Positions 1 to 6,366 of a stretch of 9,792 nt of DNA are shown here, one piece after another. Each line of letters opens with the position of its first letter. Positions within the stretch are counted from its first letter, which is position 1. The stretch spans positions 1-9,792 of the forward strand of contig NZ_JACRSN010000032.1 of NCBI RefSeq assembly GCF_014384705.1. The letters are read 5' to 3'. Source of the DNA: Yeguia hominis (GTDB lineage Bacteria; Bacillota; Clostridia; Oscillospirales; Acutalibacteraceae). The notes beneath the pieces are model-generated. The model searched no databases. It saw only the letters and a list, made by a program, of their open reading frames with translations, and was not told the origin of the DNA. The position numbers and the translations under genes were made by a program.

Positions 1-153
1 ACACAATCGGAGCATGACAGACATGGAGACGAGGCGGTTATTGTTCAACTGGGTCATGGTATGGGACGACAGGTGCGCAGCCTTGGCCAGCTCGCCTTTT
101 TTCATTTTGTTCTTGATCAACAAAATCCAAAGTTTGTCATAACGGACCGTCAT
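1..153 (-). CDS. Small XRE/Cro-type helix-turn-helix regulator (3' end beyond window)
   Basis: Only the first 51 codons are visible; the frame is open to the left edge. The start MTVRYDKLW, followed by a KKGELAKAAHLSSHTMTQL stretch (residues 18-36), matches the short (about 70 residue) Cro/CI-type HTH proteins common in Bacillota, in which YxKLW precedes the helix-turn-helix. An ATG at 153 is preceded by AGGAGG (164-159) with a 5-nt spacer, so the start is well supported. It has its own promoter (210-238) and lies behind the terminator of the SLOG gene, so it begins a separate transcription unit. Known for the family: DNA-binding regulators of mobile elements, often next to restriction-modification or toxin genes. 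Inference: it may control a gene to the left that cannot be seen. The target is unknown. Confidence 0.8.
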   Translation of the reverse strand, partial: MTVRYDKLWILLIKNKMKKGELAKAAHLSSHTMTQLNNNRLVSMSVMLRLC

Positions 154-209
154 GGGTTCCTCCTGTTGAAAATAAAATCTCCCAAAGTGCTTATAACTTT
201 ACAGAGTAT

Positions 210-238
210 ATTCTACCATAACGCCTCCGAAATTACAA
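210..238 (-). promoter_or_regulatory. Sigma-A-type promoter of the left XRE gene
   Basis: On the minus strand TTGTAA (238-233) is followed by a 17-bp spacer and TAGAAT (215-210), close to the vegetative consensus. Transcription would start near 203, leaving a leader of about 50 nt before the ATG at 153. The site lies just downstream of the terminator of the preceding gene, which fits an independent unit. Confidence 0.65.
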
Positions 239-301
239 CAGAATACGAGCAAATTCCGCAAAAACAGCAGCTATGGTGTCGATTTTGGCCATCACCTGAA
301 A

Positions 302-347
302 AGGCCTCCCGAACCGTTCACCTATGGAAAGGCAATTCGGGAGGCTT
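302..347 (-). terminator. Intrinsic terminator after the SLOG gene
   Basis: GCCTCCCGAA (304-313) pairs perfectly with TTCGGGAGGC (336-345), extendable by two pairs, around a 22-nt loop. Read on the minus strand the stem is followed by a short run of four T. It begins about 20 nt after the stop codon of the gene at 367-849. The long loop and short T-run make it of moderate strength. Confidence 0.7.
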
Positions 348-366
348 ATTTGCGTACAAGGCACTC

Positions 367-849
367 TTACAAGCTATCTGGGCCTGCGATATTGATGATC
401 CGCAGGCCGCTACGGCGGGCATAGTTCACGGTATAGGCCGTGCCGCCGGTGGGTTTCGTCAGATAGCAAATGCAGACGCTGCTGTTATCCACAAGATGCC
501 GATTGCGTTTTTGCATACAGCCCCGAAAATAGTGCTCCGAGGTATAAGTCACCTTATCTGCGCAGCGCTTGATCTCTTCGTATGTGTCGATATTCTCTTG
601 CGGCCAGCCTCGAGTCTGGTTAAGGCACGGCAGCACAAGGATCAGCCGGATCCGCGGATAACACTCCCTCAAGCGGAGGACAACCTGCGCTGCCAGAGTA
701 TCAAACCCCAAGGCACCGCCTGCGCCAAAATAGCGATAGCCCTGCTCAATCAGCGTGGCCAAGGTATCCTCCAAGTGCTTGGAGATTTCGAGCAGATCAT
801 CTGCCGGCAATTCCCGATGTCCGGTGAAGCAAACTGTTTTTGAGCGCAT
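367..849 (-). CDS. SLOG-superfamily protein (YpsA/DUF1273-like), putative nucleotide-binding
   Basis: A complete 160-residue protein. CFTGHR at residues 7-12 and the glycine-rich GAGGALGFD at 42-50 are the hallmark of the DUF1273/YpsA-like branch of the SLOG (SMF/DprA-LOG) Rossmann-like superfamily. LVLPC (71-75), GCMQKRNRHLVDNS (110-123) and GGTAYTV (135-141) complete the expected nucleotide-pocket pattern. No signal peptide or membrane segment is seen, so it is cytoplasmic. The ATG at 849 has GAGGAG (865-860) 10 nt upstream and a promoter at 907-935. Known for the superfamily: binding of nucleotides or ADP-ribose-like ligands, with members in phage, plasmid and defence contexts. The biochemical role of this branch is not established. 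It diverges from an XRE regulator and ends at its own terminator, so it is a separately regulated cargo gene rather than a member of the transfer operon. Confidence 0.85.
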   Translation of the reverse strand: MRSKTVCFTGHRELPADDLLEISKHLEDTLATLIEQGYRYFGAGGALGFDTLAAQVVLRLRECYPRIRLILVLPCLNQTRGWPQENIDTYEEIKRCADKVTYTSEHYFRGCMQKRNRHLVDNSSVCICYLTKPTGGTAYTVNYARRSGLRIINIAGPDSL

Positions 850-868
850 AAACTTCGCACTCCTCTCG

Positions 869-974
869 AATACTATAAATGCCGAAATCTTAGAAATAAT
901 ATCTATAGTATATATCCCGGCCTTTTGAATATCAATAGTCTATGGATTGGCCAAAGCGATATTTATAGACTATA
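869..974. promoter_or_regulatory. Array of palindromic operator-like sites in the divergent control region
   Basis: Odd-length palindromes of the form TATAG-N-CTATA recur. The best is TATAGACTATA at 964-974 (centre 969). ATAGTCTAT at 935-943 (centre 939) is a 9-bp version. TATAGTATA at 904-912 (centre 908) is a looser one, and AATACTATA at 869-877 (centre 873) matches it with one mismatch. Centres are 35, 31 and 30 bp apart, close to three helical turns for the last two. The region lies between the SLOG gene and the XRE gene and overlaps the SLOG promoter. Inference: binding sites for dimers of the adjacent XRE protein. AT-rich DNA can produce such short palindromes by chance, so the two weaker sites are tentative. 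Confidence 0.5.
907..935 (-). promoter_or_regulatory. Sigma-A-type promoter of the SLOG gene
   Basis: On the minus strand TTGATA (935-930), a 17-bp spacer and TATACT (912-907) form a near-consensus promoter. Transcription would start around 900, giving a leader of about 50 nt. The -10 lies inside the palindrome centred at 908, and the -35 shares one base with the palindrome at 935-943, so a repressor bound there would block it. The same palindrome also offers TATAGT (904-909) as a -10 for the plus strand, but I see no good plus-strand -35. Confidence 0.65.
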
Positions 975-990
975 TATGGAGGCGAGGGGA

Positions 991-1323
991 ATGAGTGATA
1001 TCGCAAAGATCATTGGGCAACGCATCAGAAACTACCGGACGCAAAAAGGACTCAGCCAGGAAAAACTAGCCGAGCTTGCCGGCTGCCATCCCACATATAT
1101 CGGGCAATTGGAACGTGGTGAGAAAAACGCCACTCTGGAAAGCGTTGAGAAGATTGCATCAGCTATGGATATTTCACTGTCCGAGCTATTCGATAAGTTG
1201 GGAAAGAGCGGCGGCAACAACATTGCGGCCAAATGCTATGACTTGGTTGCCTCTAAGAACGAGGCAGAGCAGAAGCAACTCTATAAAATGCTTCAGGAAA
1301 TGGACAAATACAAAAACCAATAA
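991..1323 (+). CDS. XRE/Cro-type helix-turn-helix transcriptional regulator
   Basis: A 110-residue protein. The ATG at 991 is chosen because GGAGG (978-982) sits 8 nt upstream. An upstream in-frame ATG at 925 would run through the operator region and has no such site. Residues 8-63 form a classical HTH_3 domain: GQRIRNYRTQKGLSQEKLAELAG, then the recognition segment HPTYIGQLERGEKNATLESVEKIA. The C-terminal 35 residues (CYDLV...QLYKMLQEM) are likely a small dimerisation or effector helix region. The domain resembles repressors of mobile elements and the controller proteins of restriction-modification systems. Divergent placement over an operator array suggests autoregulation and repression of the SLOG gene. 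It is the only plus-strand gene in the window and converges on the transfer operon. Confidence 0.88.
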   Translation: MSDIAKIIGQRIRNYRTQKGLSQEKLAELAGCHPTYIGQLERGEKNATLESVEKIASAMDISLSELFDKLGKSGGNNIAAKCYDLVASKNEAEQKQLYKMLQEMDKYKNQ

Positions 1324-1362
1324 AAAAACACGGTGCCACCCGACGAAGGGTGACACCGTGTT
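1322..1362 (-). terminator. Strong intrinsic terminator of the transfer operon
   Basis: AACACGGTG (1327-1335) pairs with CACCGTGTT (1354-1362). After one mismatch (C1336/A1353), CACCC (1337-1341) pairs with GGGTG (1348-1352) around a 6-nt loop. Read on the minus strand the stem starts 4 nt after the stop codon of the CHAP gene and runs into seven T. That T-tract is the complement of the A-run that includes the stop codon of the convergent XRE gene. On the plus strand the stem is followed only by TTCTGCTT, so it should work mainly in the minus direction. Confidence 0.9.
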
Positions 1363-1366
1363 CTGC

Positions 1367-3178
1367 TTAGTAGGCGACTACGCCATATCCGAGAATTTCA
1401 TAATAGCCAACCGGGTACTGATTGACGCGGCAGCTGTCGCCGGAGTTGCCCTCGATGGTGAAGACGATGCCGTTTTCGACTTTTTGGACAATACCGGTGT
1501 GGTCGGATTGTCCATCCTGCGGACCCGACGAACCCTTGTTATCCCAATCAAAGAAAATAATCATTCCGGGGACAGGCTCGGCAGAGCCATCTATCCACTG
1601 TCCACGGTCTTTGAACCACTGGACGCCGTTCACGCAGCCTGCATATTTGGGTACAACCCCGGTGTCAATATAGCCGCACTGATCGGCACACCAACTGACG
1701 AAGCAGGCGCACCACTCAACACGGCTGCCGAAGCCGTACCATGACCAATAGGGCTCACCGCCCACATTGCCCACCTGAGAAAGCGCTACGGCAACGATTT
1801 GGTCATCCACTCCGTAGATTCCGTAAAGCACCGCCGCCCACATACTGCTGTCCTGCGCAAGCAGTTCTGCAAGCTGCTGCTTTTGATCCTCATTGAAGCC
1901 GTACTGCGCAGCCATCTCATCCGCGGTTTTGTGACTAACGGCGATATAGAGCGTTGTAATCGTCTCCTGCACCTCTTCCTCAAGGATATTGCCGTTGCCG
2001 TCATCCGTCTCCACAATAACCGTTTCTGTCTTTGTTTCCGTCCGGTGGATGATCTCGTTCATCTCCCAGAACAGATCCTTCAGAAGCTGTTCCTTTTCCG
2101 GCGTGATGGTTGCTACCTCTTGGGGATTATCCGGATCAGAGGTTGTTTTGACAGCGTAGACTGACAACACCTCTGGCCACACGGCACGGGAGCCGGACAT
2201 TTCAAGCGCATCGTATTCAACAGAGTCCTTGATGGCATCCAGCTCGTTCTGGTAATCCATGTTGATTTCCTGAATGACCTGCCGCATCGTCTTTTCTGAG
2301 CCGGTATCTTCGCTGGAGAAGAAAATGCCGAAGCAAGAGCCGACAATCAGCGCAATGAGACAGATAACAACAATGACCACGACCGCAACCCAGCCACCGG
2401 CAGCGATCGCTGCAGCCAGTGCTTTCATCGCCGCTGCTATGGCCTTGATTGCCGCCGCAACAGCTTTCGCCGCCGCAACAGCCGCTTTGTAGGCGGCTAT
2501 GGCAGTCTGGCGGGCAATCTCCGCCGCTTTCTGTGCGGCCTTTGCAGCCGCAGCCGCTGCCTTTTGCGTTGCCTTCGCTGTTACCTCTGCGGTTTTGATG
2601 GCAGCCTTGGAGGTTTTCTCCGCAGTCTTTACGGCCCTCTCTGTTGACTTTACCGTTCCCTTTGCACCGGCTTTTACTGTCTGTTTCCCGGCAGAGCGAG
2701 CAGACTGCTTGATGGTGCGTTCAGTACGCTCCGCAGATTTGATGGTCTGGTTTCGTCTGCTCCGGATGCTTGTCCGCGTGGCCTCCGTATTTTGCCGCGC
2801 TGCCTGCCGTGCAGCCTCCTCTCGCGGCGTTCTGCTTGGCGCGCCCCTACGCAGCTCCTCCTCATAGCGGCGAACCCGTTCTTCATTTTTGTGGATGCGC
2901 TTTTCATTGCGGTGCTCCCGGTGCGCCTCCTTGCCTTTTTCAATGGCTTTTTTCGTTTGGCCGGAGACCTCGTGCCAAACCTGATCAGTCACATCTTCAG
3001 CGGCATAGCGGATTTTGTCCTCCGCGTATTCGGAGGGGGAAATCTGCCCGTCGTCCATCAGGTTTTCCGCCTGATCCTTGGAACGGACAAGCGCTGTCTT
3101 CATGCGCTCGGAGACAACCGCTGCCTTGTCAAGAATCTTGATATCCTTAACGCTCTCTCTTGTTTTTATCCTGCCCAA
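1367..3178 (-). CDS. CD1108-family mobile element protein: membrane-anchored CHAP peptidoglycan hydrolase (VirB1-like)
   Basis: About 603 residues from the TTG at 3178, preferred because GGGAGG lies 8 nt upstream and the product then begins M-GRIKTR, as I recall for this family. The ATG at 3184 is only 2 nt from that site, and a GTG at 3187 abuts it. Order: a highly charged basic region (about 70-180), an Ala/Lys-rich helix (about 177-260), one membrane segment (about 261-288), an acidic linker region, then a C-terminal CHAP domain (about 460-603). CHAP catalytic candidates are Cys490 in WCACFVSWC and His560 in SDHTGIV, with a following EGNSG. Known for the family: local peptidoglycan cleavage for the conjugation channel, as VirB1/TcpG do. 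The topology should be N-terminus inside, CHAP outside. It is the last gene of the operon, 29 nt after the sortase gene and just before the terminator. Confidence 0.85.
   Translation of the reverse strand: MGRIKTRESVKDIKILDKAAVVSERMKTALVRSKDQAENLMDDGQISPSEYAEDKIRYAAEDVTDQVWHEVSGQTKKAIEKGKEAHREHRNEKRIHKNEERVRRYEEELRRGAPSRTPREEAARQAARQNTEATRTSIRSRRNQTIKSAERTERTIKQSARSAGKQTVKAGAKGTVKSTERAVKTAEKTSKAAIKTAEVTAKATQKAAAAAAKAAQKAAEIARQTAIAAYKAAVAAAKAVAAAIKAIAAAMKALAAAIAAGGWVAVVVIVVICLIALIVGSCFGIFFSSEDTGSEKTMRQVIQEINMDYQNELDAIKDSVEYDALEMSGSRAVWPEVLSVYAVKTTSDPDNPQEVATITPEKEQLLKDLFWEMNEIIHRTETKTETVIVETDDGNGNILEEEVQETITTLYIAVSHKTADEMAAQYGFNEDQKQQLAELLAQDSSMWAAVLYGIYGVDDQIVAVALSQVGNVGGEPYWSWYGFGSRVEWCACFVSWCADQCGYIDTGVVPKYAGCVNGVQWFKDRGQWIDGSAEPVPGMIIFFDWDNKGSSGPQDGQSDHTGIVQKVENGIVFTIEGNSGDSCRVNQYPVGYYEILGYGVVAY
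2396..2650 (-). repeat. Ala/Lys-rich repeat segment encoding a long helix in the CHAP protein
   Basis: About 85 residues made of degenerate units such as KTAEKTSKAA, KAAQKAAEIA, KAAVAAAKA and KAIAAAMKA, ending at a Gly-Gly just before the membrane segment. At DNA level it is a run of GCC/GCA-rich imperfect repeats. The composition resembles the Lys/Ala helix of TolA and the tails of histone-H1-like proteins. It should form one long amphipathic or coiled helix on the cytoplasmic side. Confidence 0.7.
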
Positions 3179-3207
3179 AGCCATCACCTCCCTTCAGAGC
3201 AGACAAT

Positions 3208-3993
3208 TCACACCTTCTTTGCTACGACAACGAAGCGACCGTTGGGATAGGTATATTCGCAGGTGGAAAGGGTCAAAAGCTGATCTCCGTATTCGGCAGT
3301 AACGCCCGTGTCACAGAGTTGTCTTGCGCGGACATTCTCCATGAACTCGGCAAACTGCGCCTCATCCATCAGCGTGTATTCGTTGTACTTGAAGGACTCG
3401 CGGTTCGTATTGAATTTGAAAGCGGCAACGACCTCATATTTGCCGAGGCTGGAGAGTGTGTCAAAGGCAATCGTCGGATGCTCCCTGCAGAAGTCAGCAT
3501 CAGCGTATTTACAGAGGTCGGCAAACATAGAGCCGTCGTTCATGTGATGACCGTAAATCACAAGGTTGTTGCTGATCCCGGTCATGCAGGCCTCGTCAAT
3601 GTACGGAACACCGTAGTCGCTGTATGTTTTATCAAAGCTGCGCTTCAGATAGAAGTCCGGCTTGTTCGGGGTCTGCATGACGGGGTAATTGACATTCGTA
3701 CCATCAATCTTGATCCATCCGATGAAGTCGTTGTTCTGCTCAAACAGAGCGTCATACTTTTCGCGGGCCAGCGCCGCCTCTGCTGCCGCCAGTTCTTCTG
3801 CACTCAGATCTGCTTCCTCCGCTTCGGTATCCTTCTGCGGCTCGTCGATTTCCGTAATCAGATTTGTCAGATCGTCAAATGCCGCCTTGCTGTTCTTCGC
3901 ATCCAGATACTGATGCGTAAACATGGCGCTGCAAAAGATTGCTGCCGCGCCGAGTACGGAAACGATGATGATTCCAAGGGTTTTCTTTTTCAT
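3208..3993 (-). CDS. Class B sortase
   Basis: 261 residues. An N-terminal membrane anchor (about 5-28) is followed by an acidic, Ala/Glu-rich linker (about 45-80) and a sortase domain. Catalytic residues are visible: His149 in IYGHHMNDGSMF, Cys245 in TLSTC, and Arg253 in NGRFVVV. The DFIGWIKIDGTNVNYPVMQ start of the domain and the extra helical region between His and Cys mark class B. Sortases cleave a C-terminal sorting motif and attach the protein to peptidoglycan or to pilin subunits. The ATG at 3993 has GGGAGG 8 nt upstream. It sits between virB4 and the CHAP gene in the transfer operon. No protein in the window carries a sorting signal, so its substrate lies elsewhere, probably a surface adhesin of the same element. 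Confidence 0.92.
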   Translation of the reverse strand: MKKKTLGIIIVSVLGAAAIFCSAMFTHQYLDAKNSKAAFDDLTNLITEIDEPQKDTEAEEADLSAEELAAAEAALAREKYDALFEQNNDFIGWIKIDGTNVNYPVMQTPNKPDFYLKRSFDKTYSDYGVPYIDEACMTGISNNLVIYGHHMNDGSMFADLCKYADADFCREHPTIAFDTLSSLGKYEVVAAFKFNTNRESFKYNEYTLMDEAQFAEFMENVRARQLCDTGVTAEYGDQLLTLSTCEYTYPNGRFVVVAKKV

Positions 3994-4016
3994 TTTGTAT
4001 TCCTCCCAAAAGAATG

Positions 4017-4040
4017 GAGGACGGGGTTAATCCCGTCCTC
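4017..4040 (-). other. Perfect 9-bp hairpin enclosing the virB4 stop codon
   Basis: GAGGACGGG (4017-4025) and CCCGTCCTC (4032-4040) are perfect complements with a 6-nt gap. The TAA stop of virB4 (4029-4027) falls in the loop. No T-run follows on either strand, so it is not a standard terminator. It lies just before the sortase ribosome binding site and may limit translation coupling or act as an mRNA processing or stability element. Confidence 0.6.
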
Positions 4041-6366
4041 TTGCAAATTTGCCCTCACCGGGGCGCGTGGTCATAAGCTGATAGAGCTTGGTATTCTGCG
4101 GAAACCGATTGATAAAGGGCACCAGCGCAGAGCCGTATTTAATCAGTCCGCAGCCGGCGTCGGCATTGGTGATATAGCTCATCTGCTCATTGGAGATGTT
4201 CAGGAGCTTGGCAAGCTGCCCTCTGTCGGAGGCAGCCTGGTTCAGCATGACCACAAATTCCGAGTTGGAAAGCATGGTGCTGGCCTGAACGGAATCCAGC
4301 AGATACTCTACATTCTGCGTGATTGCCGTGGGGTATGCGTTGCGCTTACGGAACTGTCGCCATGCGGAGTTGAAGAACTGCGCCGAGAACTCGTTCTCGA
4401 ACACCACATGGAACTCGTCAATAAAGACATGAGTGCGCTTGCCCTTCTTCCAGTTCAGCGTCACGCGGTTGAGCATGGTATCGGTGATCACCAGCAGACC
4501 GGTGGGCTTGAGCTGGGAACCGAGACCGTGAATATCGAACACCACGACACGCTTGTCGAGGTCTACATTGGACTGCTTGCCGAAGATATCCAGAGAGCCG
4601 GTGGTATAGAGCTCAAGGGACAGCGCGATCTGCTTTGCTTCGGGTTCAGGCTGTTCCAGCAGCATATCGCGGAGGGTGCAGAGAGTAGGAATCGTCCCGG
4701 TGTCTGCCGCATTGCGGTACACATTGGTGATGCAGCGGTCGATGATAGACTTGTGCTGCGGTCCGACGCCCTTCTTGTCGATCTGCTCGATCAGAGACAT
4801 GATGAACTCAGACTTTACGACAATGGGGTTGTTTTCACCGTACCCGTCCACCATATACATGGCATTCAGTCTGTCTCTGCCGCCGGCAGATACGCGGATC
4901 ACCGAGCCGAGATCTCCCATGGCTTCAATAAGCGGCGCGTATTCTCCCTCGGGGTCACAGATCAAAATATCATCGTTGGTGTTCAGAATGAGGAAGGTGA
5001 TCAGCTCCTTTGCCGAGAATGACTTGCCGGAACCGGGAACACCGAGCAGAAAAGCGGACTGGTTCAGAAGATTTGCCTTGTTGCACATGATGAGATTATG
5101 GGAAATGGCATTTTCGCCGAAGTAAATGCCGCCCTTATCCATGATCTCCTGCACCTTAAAGGGCATCAGTACCGCAAGGCTTTCTGTCGTGAGCGTTCGG
5201 AACGCATTGATTTTTCTCGTGCCGATGGGGAGCACCGTATTCAGCCCATCCGTCTGCTGATACTTCAGCGTTGCCATTTGGCACATGTGCTTTCTCGCTG
5301 TAGACAGCACCGTTTCCGTATCCAGGTCCAGCTGCTCCTTGGTGTCTGCGGTAATCACCATTGTGACCACCGCAAACATCATGCGCTGGTCACGGGTGGT
5401 CAGGTCGTCCAAAAATTCCTTGGATTCCTTGCGCTGAAGCTCCATATCATAGGGGACCACAGCGGAGAAGTTGTTGTTCTGATTCTGCCTTCTCTGCCAG
5501 CCGGTGATGTTCGTTTCCACGCCCAGCAAGAGGCGTTCCACCTCACGGACGGCCTCATCGGTGGGAATGGGGATCACATCAATGGACAGCATGAGGTTGC
5601 GGTTCAGCTCGGTCAACTCCGAGAACATGCTGTCCTTGATATAGCTGGCGTAGTCCTTGAGGAAAAGCACTCTGGCATATTTCTCGCCCAGTTTGATATG
5701 ATCCGCAGTACGCTCTATGCTGTCCGGGCAGATGTAGTCACGGAAATCATGCCCCAGACGCGCCTTCCGGTTCATATCAAACGAGAATGCCACCTCATCG
5801 CCGGGGCGATAAAAGTCGTGGAGAATGCGCAGCCGCTCAACGGCGTTCAGGGGCACACACTTAGAGCCCAGATTTGCGAAATGGGCGGTCAAATCCGCTC
5901 CGATTCTCGCAAAATATGCCCGTGCTTCCTCGATGTCCTTCTTGGCCACGGTGATGGTAATATACTTTTCCTGTGTGATGCCGTTTGCTCCTGTTGCCTT
6001 GTCTAGGAGCATATCGTTATACTCCTTACGGTACTCATCCAGCCCGTCCTGCTTCATGGGCATCAGGATGGACTCCTCAAAATCCGACCTGTTCAGCCTG
6101 TGATTGTTGATGGTGATCTTCGTGGTAGCGCCGCTGTCCAAGCTGTTCAGAAGCTCCGAGTATGTCAGAAACATGCTCTCTTTATCCTCACGGCTTGCCA
6201 CCAGATAGTTGATGTCCGAGAATCGGAAGGACTTGGAGAACTTATTCCCAACCTTAAAAATGCCATCCGGCCAGATGTTCTTGATTGGAATAAGGTCCTG
6301 CACCTTTCTCGGAACCTTAAACTTTTCCTTGTCCTGTGCAAGGATCGCTTTGATGCTCTTAATCAT
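4027..6366 (-). CDS. virB4: VirB4-family conjugation ATPase (TraE/CD1110-like)
   Basis: 779 residues from the ATG at 6366, which has AGGAGG 12 nt upstream. The ATG at 6396 would add ten residues but has no ribosome binding site. The N-terminal half (about 25-400) is the VirB4 channel-interacting region. The C-terminal RecA-like motor has Walker A GVPGSGKS at 442-449, DPEGEY at 471-476, Walker B VFIDE at 647-651, and ITQNVEYLL, the sensor-like motif, near 682-690. It is the cytoplasmic energy source for assembly and substrate transfer of the type IV secretion channel. Its first 8 nt overlap the end of the PrgI gene, so the two are probably translationally coupled. All motor motifs are intact and length is normal for the family. 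Confidence 0.95.
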   Translation of the reverse strand: MIKSIKAILAQDKEKFKVPRKVQDLIPIKNIWPDGIFKVGNKFSKSFRFSDINYLVASREDKESMFLTYSELLNSLDSGATTKITINNHRLNRSDFEESILMPMKQDGLDEYRKEYNDMLLDKATGANGITQEKYITITVAKKDIEEARAYFARIGADLTAHFANLGSKCVPLNAVERLRILHDFYRPGDEVAFSFDMNRKARLGHDFRDYICPDSIERTADHIKLGEKYARVLFLKDYASYIKDSMFSELTELNRNLMLSIDVIPIPTDEAVREVERLLLGVETNITGWQRRQNQNNNFSAVVPYDMELQRKESKEFLDDLTTRDQRMMFAVVTMVITADTKEQLDLDTETVLSTARKHMCQMATLKYQQTDGLNTVLPIGTRKINAFRTLTTESLAVLMPFKVQEIMDKGGIYFGENAISHNLIMCNKANLLNQSAFLLGVPGSGKSFSAKELITFLILNTNDDILICDPEGEYAPLIEAMGDLGSVIRVSAGGRDRLNAMYMVDGYGENNPIVVKSEFIMSLIEQIDKKGVGPQHKSIIDRCITNVYRNAADTGTIPTLCTLRDMLLEQPEPEAKQIALSLELYTTGSLDIFGKQSNVDLDKRVVVFDIHGLGSQLKPTGLLVITDTMLNRVTLNWKKGKRTHVFIDEFHVVFENEFSAQFFNSAWRQFRKRNAYPTAITQNVEYLLDSVQASTMLSNSEFVVMLNQAASDRGQLAKLLNISNEQMSYITNADAGCGLIKYGSALVPFINRFPQNTKLYQLMTTRPGEGKFARGRD

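Noticed and set aside
61..843. Plus-strand open frame across the left region (260 codons)
   Set aside because: It runs through two minus-strand genes, a terminator and a promoter, and its product has no domain pattern. The SLOG gene on the other strand has family motifs.
925..976. Plus-strand promoter for the XRE gene
   Set aside because: Several AT-rich -10-like hexamers exist (TATAGT 904, TATAGA 964), but none has a matching -35 at 16-18 bp, so no single site can be called.
925..990. Upstream extension of the XRE gene to the ATG at 925
   Set aside because: It would translate the palindromic control region and lacks a ribosome binding site, whereas 991 has GGAGG 8 nt upstream.
2396..2650. 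Possible tandem DNA repeat or CRISPR-like array
   Set aside because: Units are irregular in length and sequence and encode a continuous Ala/Lys helix in frame. There are no identical repeats or unique spacers.
3160..5022. Long plus-strand open frame (620 codons)
   Set aside because: It lies antisense to the sortase and VirB4 genes, both with intact catalytic motifs and good ribosome binding sites. Its product shows no recognisable domain, and it has no convincing start signal.
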